From Palsa-89 sp963824345 (GTDB taxonomy: Bacteria; Acidobacteriota; Terriglobia; Bryobacterales; Bryobacteraceae), in NCBI GenBank assembly GCA_963824345.1, contig CAWGOZ010000012.1, positions 450,770-514,769 of the forward strand: a DNA stretch of 64,000 nucleotides, written 5' to 3'. The translations under genes were made by a program, and so were the position numbers. The notes beneath the pieces are model-generated. The model searched no databases. It had not been told where the DNA came from and saw only the letters and a program-made list of their open reading frames with translations. Below, piece by piece: positions 28,353-36,038 of this stretch. Numbering within the stretch: position 1 is the first letter of the stretch; the number at the start of each line of letters is the position of its first letter.

Positions 28353-30446
28353 ATGCTCGCGAGATCCGAACAACGTGACGTCTCGGAGCCTGGGTCTGGC
28401 TGGGAGAATGCCGGGTCGGAGGGTGCCGCCTACCAATCGCTGTTGGATGTATCGCAGGCCATCCTACAGCATCGCGACCTCGGCGGGCTGTTTCGTGACC
28501 TGGCGGCGCGCCTGCACTCGATTGTTCCTTTCGACTTCCTCAATCTGGTTCTTTACGACGCAGCCAGTAATACCATGCGGCTGCACATACTGGAAAGCAT
28601 CGCCGAGGTAGTGCCCCATCTGCCCGAGATGGACCTTCCACCCGAAGATTCCCCTTCCGGGTGGGTTTACGTCCATCAGGAACCGCTCCTCATTCCGGAC
28701 GTGAACAAGGAAACGCGTTGGCCGAAAATCATGGATGTGCTGAAGCGCAATCGAGTGGTGAGTTCCTCTTGGCTGCCTCTAACCACCGCACAGCATCGGT
28801 TGGGCGCATTGATGTTTGGCTTCGTCTCGGGCGGCCCGCTGGAATCGCAGCTGGATTTCATGCGGCAGATCTCGGCCCAGGTGGCCGTCGCGGTCGACAA
28901 CACGCTAAATTTCGAGAACGCCGAGAAGTACCAGCAGCAATTGGCTCGCGAGCGCGATCGCCTGCAAGTGCTGCTCGAAATCACGAACGCTCTGGTTTCC
29001 CAGCTGGACATCCGCGAGCTCTTTCCCAGTATCGCCGCTTGGCTGCGGCGGGTTTTGCCCAGCGAATACTCCAGTCTGGCGCTGCTGGAACCAGACGGAA
29101 TCCTGCTGAAAAACCACGCGCTGGTGTTCGAAAAAAATCCCGAGATCATCCCGCAGGGGACCGCGGCGGCGCTGGACGAAACACCCGCTGGCCGAGCGGT
29201 GGAAACCCGGCGTCCGGTGGTGCTGGATGGGGAGCAACTGGCGCAATTTGAGTCGCCCGTGGCTCAACGGCTGGCTGCGGCAGGTTTGCAATCGCTGTGT
29301 TGCATTCCTTTGATCACGCGGAATCGGGTGCTCGGAACGCTGAACGTAGGCAGTATGAAGGAGAAAGCCTTCCTGCCCTCAGACGTGGATTTTCTCACCC
29401 AGGTGGCCGGCCAGGCAGCGATCGCCATCGAGAACGCCACCGCTTTTCAGCAGATCGCGCAGCTCAAGGATCAACTCGCCGAAGAGAAGCTGTATCTTCA
29501 GGATGAAATCCGGACCGAGCGGAATTTCGGGGAGATTATCGGCGACGATCCGGCTTTCCGGCGCGTGCTGGAACAATGCGCCACCGTGGCGCCCACCGAG
29601 GCGTCGGTCATGATCTTAGGAGAGACCGGTACGGGTAAAGAGCTGATCGCGCGCGCGATTCACGACTTGAGCGGCCGCCGGGAGCGCACTTTCGTAAAGC
29701 TCAACTGCGCGGCCATTCCGACTGGGCTGCTGGAAAGCGAGCTGTTCGGCCACGAACGGGGCGCGTTTACGGGGGCCATCGCGCAGAAGGTGGGCCGATT
29801 CGAGCTGGCCAACAAAGGCACGCTCTTTCTGGATGAGGTCGGCGATATCCCACTGGAGCTCCAGCCTAAGCTGCTGCGCGCGCTCCAGGAGCATGAGTTC
29901 GAGCGGCTCGGCGGCGTGCGCACCATCAAAGTGGACGTGCGGCTGGTGGCGGCAACCAATCGCGATCTTTCACAAATGATCGCTAGCCGCGAGTTTCGCA
30001 GCGATCTGTATTATCGCCTCAGCGTTTTTCCGTTATCGTTGCCTCCCTTGCGCGAGCGCACCGGCGATATCCCCAAGCTGGTCCGGTATTTCACCCAGAA
30101 GTATGCGCAGCGCATGAACAAACGCATCCAGGCCATTCCGTCGGCGGCTATGGAAGCGTTGGTGAGCTACGCCTGGCCGGGCAACGTCCGGGAGCTGGAG
30201 AATCTGATCGAACGCGCCGTGATTCTAACGCGCGGTAGCAGCCTGGAGATTCCTCTCGCCGAACTGCGCGCGGCGTCGGAGGCCGCAATCCCGGTGACGC
30301 TCCAGGATGCCGAGCGCGACCACATCCGCCGCGTGCTGGAGCAGACCTCAGGCGTGGTGGGCGGACGGAATGGCGCCGCGGCCCGCCTGGGCATGAAACG
30401 CACCACCCTGCAATCGAAGATGAAAAAGCTCGGAATCTCGCGATAA
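28353..30446 (+). CDS. Sigma-54-dependent transcriptional activator with two GAF domains (FhlA-like)
   Basis: The 697-residue protein contains two GAF sensory domains (about 25-190 and 215-365), an AAA+ domain (about 390-615), and a C-terminal Fis-type helix-turn-helix (AARLGMKRTTLQSKMKKLGIS). The AAA+ domain has Walker A GETGTGKE, the sigma-54 contact loop GAFTGA, Walker B GTLFLDEVGDIP and the arginine-finger region. The intact GAFTGA indicates true activation of RpoN-dependent promoters. The GAF ligand is unknown. I saw no convincing -24/-12 promoter in the adjacent spacers. Confidence 0.93.
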   Translation: MLARSEQRDVSEPGSGWENAGSEGAAYQSLLDVSQAILQHRDLGGLFRDLAARLHSIVPFDFLNLVLYDAASNTMRLHILESIAEVVPHLPEMDLPPEDSPSGWVYVHQEPLLIPDVNKETRWPKIMDVLKRNRVVSSSWLPLTTAQHRLGALMFGFVSGGPLESQLDFMRQISAQVAVAVDNTLNFENAEKYQQQLARERDRLQVLLEITNALVSQLDIRELFPSIAAWLRRVLPSEYSSLALLEPDGILLKNHALVFEKNPEIIPQGTAAALDETPAGRAVETRRPVVLDGEQLAQFESPVAQRLAAAGLQSLCCIPLITRNRVLGTLNVGSMKEKAFLPSDVDFLTQVAGQAAIAIENATAFQQIAQLKDQLAEEKLYLQDEIRTERNFGEIIGDDPAFRRVLEQCATVAPTEASVMILGETGTGKELIARAIHDLSGRRERTFVKLNCAAIPTGLLESELFGHERGAFTGAIAQKVGRFELANKGTLFLDEVGDIPLELQPKLLRALQEHEFERLGGVRTIKVDVRLVAATNRDLSQMIASREFRSDLYYRLSVFPLSLPPLRERTGDIPKLVRYFTQKYAQRMNKRIQAIPSAAMEALVSYAWPGNVRELENLIERAVILTRGSSLEIPLAELRAASEAAIPVTLQDAERDHIRRVLEQTSGVVGGRNGAAARLGMKRTTLQSKMKKLGISR

Positions 30447-30484
30447 TCCCGCGCGCTTCGGCGCACCTGGGCTAGAGTGGAGTT

Positions 30485-31012
30485 GTGACCGCTGTGGAAG
30501 CTTACGAGCTGACAACTCAGGGAGGTGCGACCGACTTCGCTCGGCTGATCGCTGCGTGCGAATCGTTCGGACCCTATTGTCTGATCGGTGGTATGGCGGT
30601 TAATTGTTACGTCGAGCCAGTGTACACGCTGGATGCTGACCTCGTCGTCATCGCGGGGAGTCTGCCCGATCTGACGGCGCACCTTGAAGCGCAAGGCTTC
30701 AAAATCGAGGTGCATAAGCACTCGGTAAATGCACTGACGCCCGCTAGCGAACTTCGGATTCAGTTCACCACCGACGAACGCTACCAGGCATTCCCGGCCC
30801 GATCCGTGGATGCGAACGTCCTGGGGATCCGAGTGAAGGTGGCTTGCCGCGAGGATGTCATGCAGGGCAATCTCTGGGCCTGCGGGGATCCCGAGCTGCG
30901 GCTAAGCAAACGCAAGAAGGACGAACTGGACCTCATCCGGCTCGCCGAGGCCTATCCCGAGCTGAAATCTCGATACCCCAGCGAGCTCCGCGAGCAACTG
31001 GACCGAGGATAA
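30485..31012 (+). CDS. Nucleotidyltransferase-like protein (AbiEii/MNT-type fold)
   Basis: The GTG-initiated 175-residue protein contains a motif reminiscent of minimal nucleotidyltransferases: LIGGMAVNCYVEPVYTLDADLVV, matching the GG...R.T.D.D pattern of AbiEii and MNT-like antitoxin/toxin proteins. The usual Arg before Thr is replaced by Val-Tyr. The rest (RVKVACREDVMQGNLWACGDPELRLSKRKKDELDLIRLAEAYPEL, compressed) has the 'K..KD..DL..L' pattern seen in such proteins. No partner toxin gene is next to it. Confidence 0.6.
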   Translation: MTAVEAYELTTQGGATDFARLIAACESFGPYCLIGGMAVNCYVEPVYTLDADLVVIAGSLPDLTAHLEAQGFKIEVHKHSVNALTPASELRIQFTTDERYQAFPARSVDANVLGIRVKVACREDVMQGNLWACGDPELRLSKRKKDELDLIRLAEAYPELKSRYPSELREQLDRG

Positions 31013-31019
31013 GAGACAC

Positions 31020-32006
31020 TCACGTTGTTTGGTCAACGACCCGCATCTGCTCTTCGTTCATTCGGCCACCTTCCACTGTTATTCCAGCCAAAGCAGCCCC
31101 GATCTCGCGCAAATCCGCAGCCGTCAGAACGACATGGATCGCGCCTAAGTTCTCGCGCAGGTGATCGAGGTTGCCAGTTCCCGGGATTGGAACAATCCAT
31201 GGTTTCCGCGCCAGCAGCCATGCCAGGGAAATTTGGGCGGGAGTTGAATTCTTCTTTTTTGCAAACATTCCCAGAAATTCGACGATCGGCCTGTTTGCCG
31301 TTATGTTTTCAGGAGAGAAGCGCGGGAACCCAAACCGCATGTCCATTTTAGGGTCGAACGTCGTTCGAGCATTGATTTTCCCGGTGGTATACCCCTGTCC
31401 GACCGGACCCCATGGGACGAAGCCAACTCCTAGTTCCTCACAAGTCGCCAGCACACCGTTCTTTTCCGGGTCTCGCTGCATTACTGAGTATTCCGTCTGA
31501 ACCGCGGTGACTGGCTGAACCGCATGCGCTCGGCGAATTGTTTTGGCGCTCGCCTCAGAGAGGCCAAAGTGCAAAACTTTCCCTTCTTTGATGAGGTCCC
31601 GAATCGTGCCGGCGACGTCTTCGATTGGCACTGCGGGGTCTACGCGGTGCTGGTAATAGAGGTCAATGCGGTCCGTTCGAAGGCGTTTCAGTGATTGCTC
31701 AACCACCTTCCTGATGTGCTTCGGTTGACTGTTAAGAACGCCGCCATTCTCGTTGTCGAAGCCGAATTTGGTTGCGATGGCCACCCTATCACGGGTCGGC
31801 GCGAGGGCTTCTCCCACCAGGTCTTCGTTTGTGTAGGGACCGTAGACTTCGGCGGTGTCGAAGAACGAGACGCCTTGTTCCTGGGCGGCGCGTATTACGT
31901 TAATGCCTTGGTCTCTGGGTGCCGAGGGGCCATAGTTGGCGCTAATACTCATGCACCCGAAGCCCAATTCCGAGACTTCCAATTTTCCGAGTTTTCGTAT
32001 TTTCAT
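31020..32006 (-). CDS. Aldo/keto reductase
   Basis: ATG 32,006 is preceded by GAGGG at optimal spacing and gives 328 residues. The protein starts with the canonical MKIRKLGKLEVSELGFGCM strand. Catalytic tetrad positions are visible: Asp in FFDTAEVYG, Tyr in the same motif, Lys in VAIATKFGF, and His in DLYYQHRVDP. NADPH-binding elements lie near IPIPGTGNLDHLRENL. It reduces aldehydes or ketones in the cytoplasm. The adjacent, upstream AraC-type regulator gene on the same strand suggests the two form a regulator-enzyme pair, as in yqhC-yqhD. Confidence 0.93.
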   Translation of the reverse strand: MKIRKLGKLEVSELGFGCMSISANYGPSAPRDQGINVIRAAQEQGVSFFDTAEVYGPYTNEDLVGEALAPTRDRVAIATKFGFDNENGGVLNSQPKHIRKVVEQSLKRLRTDRIDLYYQHRVDPAVPIEDVAGTIRDLIKEGKVLHFGLSEASAKTIRRAHAVQPVTAVQTEYSVMQRDPEKNGVLATCEELGVGFVPWGPVGQGYTTGKINARTTFDPKMDMRFGFPRFSPENITANRPIVEFLGMFAKKKNSTPAQISLAWLLARKPWIVPIPGTGNLDHLRENLGAIHVVLTAADLREIGAALAGITVEGGRMNEEQMRVVDQTT

Positions 32007-32054
32007 TTTTGTGTTCCCTCTAGAACGCCCGGTTGCGAGACTCACTGCCGCCTG

Positions 32055-33005
32055 CTAGGCGACATTCAACCCCGCGCTATGGCCGGCTCTCACCGCCTTG
32101 ATGTCCCGAATTGGCGGCAGGCCGAAGAATCGACTATATTCGCGGTTGAATTGACTCACACTCCCGTAGCCGACCTCGAAGGCTGCGCTGGTGGCATCCA
32201 GACCGTCCATCAGCATTCGTTGACGTGCGGTCTGGAGCCGTAGTTGTTTCTGATACTGCAGCGGGCTCATCGCGGTAAGCGCGCGGAACTGATGATGCAG
32301 CGTGGACACTCCCATCCTCGCGGTGGACGCAAGGTCTTCCATGCGCAAAGGCTTGGTAAAGTTCGCCCTCAGCCACGCGATCGCTCTGGTCGTTCGTTGA
32401 CTTAAATCGCCACTCGTCGCAATGGCGCGCAGCCGTTCCGCCTGAGGCGTCTTAAGGATGCGGTAAAGGATTTCACGCTGAATTAAGTGGCTGAGGAAGG
32501 GGATATCCTCAGGCGTGTCCAGAAGATCGAGCAACCGATTGCACGCGCCCAGCAATCCCAGAGTCGTCTCACCCACCGCCAGTCCGCGACGATACGACGA
32601 CGCTTGGATTTCGGGTACGTCGTCACGGCTCAGGACCTCGCGGACCGCCGGCATGTCCAGGCTGAGATACATGCAAAGCAATGGCACTTTCTCGGACGCC
32701 TCCACGATTTGACTTTGCGCCGGCACGTCAATCGATGACAGCAGGAACGACGATCCATCGCATAAATACTCGGTGCCTCCGAGACTGATCCGCTTCCGTC
32801 CCTGCACAAATACGCTGAGACTCGGCTCGTAGGAAGCTCGATAGCAGGGAGTCGGCGCGGTCCTGTGGTAGAGAATCAGTCCTGGTACGGCGGTCGGGTG
32901 TTCTCCTTCCGCTCGCGTATTCGCAACAATCCGCTGCGCCAATAACTGCCTCATCCCGATCACTGCCGGATCGGCCACCGCCGCTTTCCTTATCCCTCTC
33001 GTCAT
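32055..33005 (-). CDS. AraC-family transcriptional regulator (AraC_N type)
   Basis: Several in-frame starts exist (33,101, 33,038, 33,005). The one at 33,005 gives 316 residues, close to the family length, and has GGTGAAG just upstream. The N-terminal AraC_N cupin-like sensor (YEPSLSVFVQGRKRISLGGTEYLCDGSSFLLSSIDVP) is followed by two helix-turn-helix motifs (MEDLASTARMGVSTLHHQFRALTAMSPLQYQ and TSAAFEVGYGSVSQFNREYSRFFG, compressed). It likely regulates the aldo/keto reductase 48 bp downstream. The divergent short-chain dehydrogenase, now interrupted, may share its promoter region. Confidence 0.9.
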   Translation of the reverse strand: MTRGIRKAAVADPAVIGMRQLLAQRIVANTRAEGEHPTAVPGLILYHRTAPTPCYRASYEPSLSVFVQGRKRISLGGTEYLCDGSSFLLSSIDVPAQSQIVEASEKVPLLCMYLSLDMPAVREVLSRDDVPEIQASSYRRGLAVGETTLGLLGACNRLLDLLDTPEDIPFLSHLIQREILYRILKTPQAERLRAIATSGDLSQRTTRAIAWLRANFTKPLRMEDLASTARMGVSTLHHQFRALTAMSPLQYQKQLRLQTARQRMLMDGLDATSAAFEVGYGSVSQFNREYSRFFGLPPIRDIKAVRAGHSAGLNVA

Positions 33006-33136
33006 CTTCACCCAGCCTACCTCCGTCGAACTCTTCATGTACACGAAATTCCAGCGCCAGACAGGATCAGGCAAGAAGTTAGCAGGATCGGTAAAGCGCA
33101 CTCACGCTCCGCTCTATAGCCTGGGAAGGTCACCCT

Positions 33137-33273
33137 ATGAAAATATCTTTCGAAAACAAAGTCGCACTCGTTACCGGCGCTGCCTCTGGCCTGGGTCTTG
33201 CGACGGCCAAGGCGTTTGCTGAATCGGGCGCCACCGTAGTGCTGGTGGATTGGAACGAGACAGCAGTGCATTC
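33137..33273 (+). pseudogene. Short-chain dehydrogenase, 5' fragment (interrupted by insertion)
   Basis: From ATG 33,137 the frame encodes the cofactor-binding N-terminus of an SDR (NKVALVTGAASGLGLATAKAF, then VVLVDWNETAVHS). It is cut after the second base of the serine codon by the mobile element. The 3' part resumes at 36,039. Joining 33,137-33,273 to 36,039-36,669 gives 768 bp, exactly 255 codons plus stop, with no other lesion. The truncated product would run only 11 codons into the element. Confidence 0.92.
33266..33273. repeat. Left target-site duplication (GTGCATTC)
   Basis: Eight bases of the SDR gene immediately left of the element. The identical sequence recurs to the right at 36,031-36,038. 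One extra G (33,274) lies between this copy and the perfect inverted repeat. Confidence 0.9.
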
Positions 33274-33274
33274 G

Positions 33275-33290
33275 GTAGTGGGTCAGTTTG
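33275..33290. repeat. Left terminal inverted repeat
   Basis: GTAGTGGGTCAGTTTG; identical to the reverse complement of 36,015-36,030. With the preceding G the end reads GGTAGTGG, similar to the GGTRATG ends of IS1-type elements. Confidence 0.88.
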
Positions 33291-33337
33291 AACTTTTCCG
33301 CAGTTGACGCCCCGCTCCATGTTGTCATACTGGGAGC

Positions 33338-33604
33338 ATGGCAGACCGCTCAAGCAAAGCACGTCCGCGTGATCCGAACCAACTCGCGTATCGGATCATC
33401 CAAGAGGCTACCGGGCAAGTTCCGAAGTTCGATCCGGGCCAGCAAGAGGTGAAGCCGGTAGACCCGAACAAGAACCCGCATGCCGTGGCCCTGGGACGGC
33501 TCGGTGGACTCAAGGGCGGCGCTGCTAGAGCCGCGAAGTTGACCCCTAGAAAGCGCTCGCAGGTCGCTGCGAAGGCTGCAAAGAAGCGGTGGGAGAAAAA
33601 GTAG
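33338..33604 (+). CDS. Small basic KGG/histone-like protein in the transposon
   Basis: The 88-residue protein is strongly basic. It begins RSSKARPRDPNQLAYRIIQEATGQ and ends with ALGRLGGLKGGAARAAKLTPRKRSQ then an AAKAAKKRWEKK tail. The 'ALGRLGGLKGGxARAxKLxPxxRxxxAxKAAxxRW' pattern occurs in many small bacterial proteins with nucleic-acid-binding, stress-type (KGG-like) repeats. It is the first passenger gene and is 3 bp from the next ORF, so the two look like one unit. Confidence 0.7.
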   Translation: MADRSSKARPRDPNQLAYRIIQEATGQVPKFDPGQQEVKPVDPNKNPHAVALGRLGGLKGGAARAAKLTPRKRSQVAAKAAKKRWEKK

Positions 33605-33607
33605 CTC

Positions 33608-33880
33608 ATGGGACCGGATGAATTTGCCACGCGCGAAGAATTGGCGCTGATGCTGAGATTAGTCCAAGCCAGAATCGATTGGTCATCTCGCTCCATTGCT
33701 GAGTTAGTCGCGCTGTTACGATCCAAGGGTGTCCTAACGGAGAGCGAAGTGGACGACATGGTTAGTCGCTTGAGTAGCTCCCCGGAATCGGTTCGATTGA
33801 ATCAGCGGGTTGATACAGTTCGCCAGTTCGCAGAAATTCACAAAACTGCTCGGCAATATCTCGACCCTCCAGAAGAATAG
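33608..33880 (+). CDS. Small helical protein in the transposon, unknown function
   Basis: The 90-residue product is acidic and predicted to be mostly helical (EFATREELALMLRLVQARI ... SIAELVALLRSKGVLTESEVDDMVSRL). I recognise no family. It follows the basic KGG-like protein by 3 bp, and the opposite charge suggests they could be partners. That is inference only. Confidence 0.55.
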   Translation: MGPDEFATREELALMLRLVQARIDWSSRSIAELVALLRSKGVLTESEVDDMVSRLSSSPESVRLNQRVDTVRQFAEIHKTARQYLDPPEE

Positions 33881-33975
33881 CTCGGTACCTTTGCACCGCT
33901 GGACTCTCAGCGTTGAGGGGTTCTTCCATTTTTCTACTTGACTCTTTCTGCTTGACCGCTGTATAATTGGGTCAG

Positions 33976-34804
33976 ATGAACAAGCTGGACCCAAATAAAC
34001 AAGCTCAAGTGGTTAGCGCCCTCGTTGAGGGCAATTCGATACGCGCAACGGTTCGTATGACTGGCGTCGCGAAAAATACAATCGTTAAGCTGCTGGTGGA
34101 ACTTGGCGCGGCCTGCTCTGACTATCTCGACAAGCGTTTGGTGAATTTGAATTGCCAACGGGTACAGATCGACGAAATATGGTCGTTTTGCTACGCGAAG
34201 GCCAAGAACGTCACGCCTGAGATTGCCGCCAAGAATCCATTCGCTGGCGACGTGTGGACCTGGGTCGCAATTGATGCCGATACCAAACTGATTCCGTCGT
34301 GGATCGTCGGCCCGCGCGATGGCACTACGGCTCGCATCTTCGTCAACGATTTGGCTGGACGCTTGGCGAACCGCATTCAACTCACATCGGATGGTCTGAG
34401 CGTCTATCTTGCCGCAGTCGAAAAAGCGTTTCACGGCCATGTGGATTATGCGATGCTTCAGAAGATCTACAACGAAACTTCCGAGGGCCAGAAGCGGTAC
34501 AGTCCAGCGGAGTGCATTGGATGCGAGACCAAGGTTATCGACGGCGATCCCGATCCCAAGCACGTCAGCACCGTCTTATGTTGAACGGCAGAATCTCACC
34601 ATGCGGATGTCGATGCGCCGATTCACTCGCCTCACAAATGCCTTTAGCAAAAAGATCGAGAACCACGTCGCGATGGTCGCGCTTCACATCATGCATTACA
34701 ACTTCGTCAGGATTCATCAGACGCTTCGGATCTCTCCTGCGATGGCTGCGGGCGTAACGGATCACCTCTGGGGTATATCGGAGCTTGTTGGCCTTCTCGG
34801 TTGA
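33976..34804 (+). pseudogene. IS1-family-type DDE transposase, one-base frameshift
   Basis: The start is ATG 33,976. An N-terminal helix-turn-helix (QVVSALVEGNSIRATVRMTGVAKNTIVKLL, compressed) precedes the DDE core: first Asp in QIDEIWSF, second in VAIDADTKLIPSWIVG, and a C-terminal block NAFSKKIENHVAMVALHIMHYNFVRIHQTLR (compressed) with the catalytic Glu expected in the segment YVERQNLTMRM. The frame stops at 34,584, but the rest continues one base over. Removing G 34,573 restores KHVSTSYVERQ and a 275-residue protein. This is not an A6C slippery site, so inactivation or a sequence error is more likely than programmed frameshifting. Confidence 0.85.
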
Positions 34805-35612
34805 GGAAGTTCATGCTCTCGTGTACTGCGCCTTTAGTCCATTTTGTCCTCATTTCCATTACTTGGCCGGCAAATATTTCCAGATTCCGCGCAAAGTCAA
34901 GATCTGAGAGCATGGGATCAGCGGCCCGCAGAAATAACTGCCCAGCTAGGTACTGATAGCCCTTGGCCGAATAATCCAACCACTCGAGCATCGTCTTAGG
35001 AGCAATGATGCTCGATCCTAACGAAACTCCATCGGCTATCATTCCGTCATCGCGTAGCGCGCAAAAACAAGATACTCCGCCGCATCCCTCAACATAGCCT
35101 TTGACTCCAGCTAGCATCAGGGTGCTCAACGAGAGAGCGGTTCGTTCATCTAACCACTTAGCAAAGTGGGGTTGGATGAGGTAGTGGCCCAAGTAATCTC
35201 CGGCACCTATACAGTCGTAGCCGGGTACTTCGTGCATAGCTGTCTGGGTAGTTTTAAACAGTTGAGCTTTCTCTCCCGAACGCCAGAAAGCTATTAGCAT
35301 TTTGTATGGCAAGGTGCCGTCTATAGCGTGGTCTGGATGGCCCAAGACGTGGCGCCGATATTCCTCCTCAAGGGTCCCTTCTAGTTCTTCCTTCAGCGCG
35401 TCAGGTTCCGTGTGCCGTAGTACCCGTTCACACTTTTCTATAGCCGAGAGGCTAAACGCAGCATGACCAGCATAGGAGATCACGATCCTTGCGTCAGGTA
35501 AGTCTATTCGCTTTATTTTTGATTCATGAAGCGTGTGACTCCAAGCGCTCTGCTCTGTGTCGGCACATAGCAACACACCATCCTTGTAGCGAATTCCAGC
35601 CGCGATACTCAT
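34707..35612 (-). CDS. Proteasome-beta-like N-terminal-nucleophile hydrolase carried by the transposon
   Basis: I chose ATG 35,612, giving 301 residues; an upstream in-frame start adds only non-conserved sequence. After removal of Met the chain begins SIAAGIRYKDGVLLCADTE. Numbering from that Ser aligns with 20S proteasome beta subunits: Ser1 in place of Thr1, Gly11, Asp17, and Lys33 in ESKIKRI. Further matches are VISYAGHAA, GAGDYLGHYL and LMLAGVKGYVEGCGG. So it probably is an active Ntn protease or amidohydrolase of the proteasome/Anbu superfamily. The last ~100 bp run antisense to the transposase 3' end, and the C-terminal ~35 residues look unstructured. Confidence 0.7.
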   Translation of the reverse strand: MSIAAGIRYKDGVLLCADTEQSAWSHTLHESKIKRIDLPDARIVISYAGHAAFSLSAIEKCERVLRHTEPDALKEELEGTLEEEYRRHVLGHPDHAIDGTLPYKMLIAFWRSGEKAQLFKTTQTAMHEVPGYDCIGAGDYLGHYLIQPHFAKWLDERTALSLSTLMLAGVKGYVEGCGGVSCFCALRDDGMIADGVSLGSSIIAPKTMLEWLDYSAKGYQYLAGQLFLRAADPMLSDLDFARNLEIFAGQVMEMRTKWTKGAVHESMNFLNREGQQAPIYPRGDPLRPQPSQERSEASDES

Positions 35613-35746
35613 TCGGCTAGAATACCGCTTATGCTTGAGCGGTAGCGGACCAGAATACATCCGAAGAGGTGGCCTTATCCGCATTGTTACCGGAGGAGCT
35701 ATCAAAACAATCCTCCGGCAAGTTTCGATAAGATTGCATAACGGTC

Positions 35747-36022
35747 ATGTGGCGCTGCCCTAGATGCTATGAGGAGTTCTACGGTCCCAGTGTCTGCGGG
35801 TGCGGGTACGACGGGAGCAAAGAACGGGACACGCCGTTTACTGGCAACGCGTTCGATACCGCATTGCGCGTGCTCGGTTACATCATCCTCGCCGCGTTCC
35901 TTTGGAAATACCCCAGACTTCTCTTGAACAATCCGCGCTTCTGGTCGATTATCGTCACGTTGACCGTCGCGCTCATAATCGAGGGCTGGCGGTGGATTAA
36001 GCGAGGGGAAAAACCAAACTGA
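35747..36022 (+). CDS. Small zinc-ribbon membrane protein in the transposon
   Basis: The 91-residue protein starts with a cysteine cluster (WRCPRCYEEFYGPSVCGCGYDG), likely a zinc ribbon. Two hydrophobic segments follow (LRVLGYIILAAFLWKY and FWSIIVTLTVALIIEGWRW). Its stop codon lies inside the right terminal inverted repeat, so the gene ends exactly with the element. It is divergent from the proteasome-like gene with a 134-bp spacer, which suggests a shared control region. No family recognised. Confidence 0.6.
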   Translation: MWRCPRCYEEFYGPSVCGCGYDGSKERDTPFTGNAFDTALRVLGYIILAAFLWKYPRLLLNNPRFWSIIVTLTVALIIEGWRWIKRGEKPN

Positions 36023-36030
36023 CCCACTAC
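36015..36030. repeat. Right terminal inverted repeat
   Basis: CAAACTGACCCACTAC, the exact reverse complement of 33,275-33,290. It abuts the right copy of the target duplication directly. Confidence 0.88.
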
Positions 36031-36038
36031 GTGCATTC
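36031..36038. repeat. Right target-site duplication (GTGCATTC)
   Basis: Second copy of the 8-bp duplication. Reading on from here continues the SDR codons GTG CAT TCC GCA in the original frame. Confidence 0.9.

Larger units (their letters stand above)
33274..36030 (+). mobile_element. 2.76-kb IS1-family-type transposon with passenger genes
   Basis: The element is bounded by 16-bp perfect terminal inverted repeats (33,275-33,290, GTAGTGGGTCAGTTTG, and its complement at 36,015-36,030). It is flanked by an 8-bp target duplication GTGCATTC (33,266-33,273 and 36,031-36,038). It carries, in order, two small ORFs, an IS1-type DDE transposase with a one-base frameshift, a proteasome-beta-like gene on the opposite strand, and a small zinc-ribbon membrane protein. 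A duplication of 8 bp suits the IS1 family (8-9 bp). At 2.76 kb it is about three times the length of a simple IS1-type element, so it is better described as a cargo-bearing transposon. The clean duplication implies a recent insertion. Confidence 0.9.

Noticed and set aside
34560..34600. Programmed frameshifting of the transposase as in classical IS1
   Set aside because: The shift needed is in the +1 direction and there is no A-rich slippery heptamer at the site.
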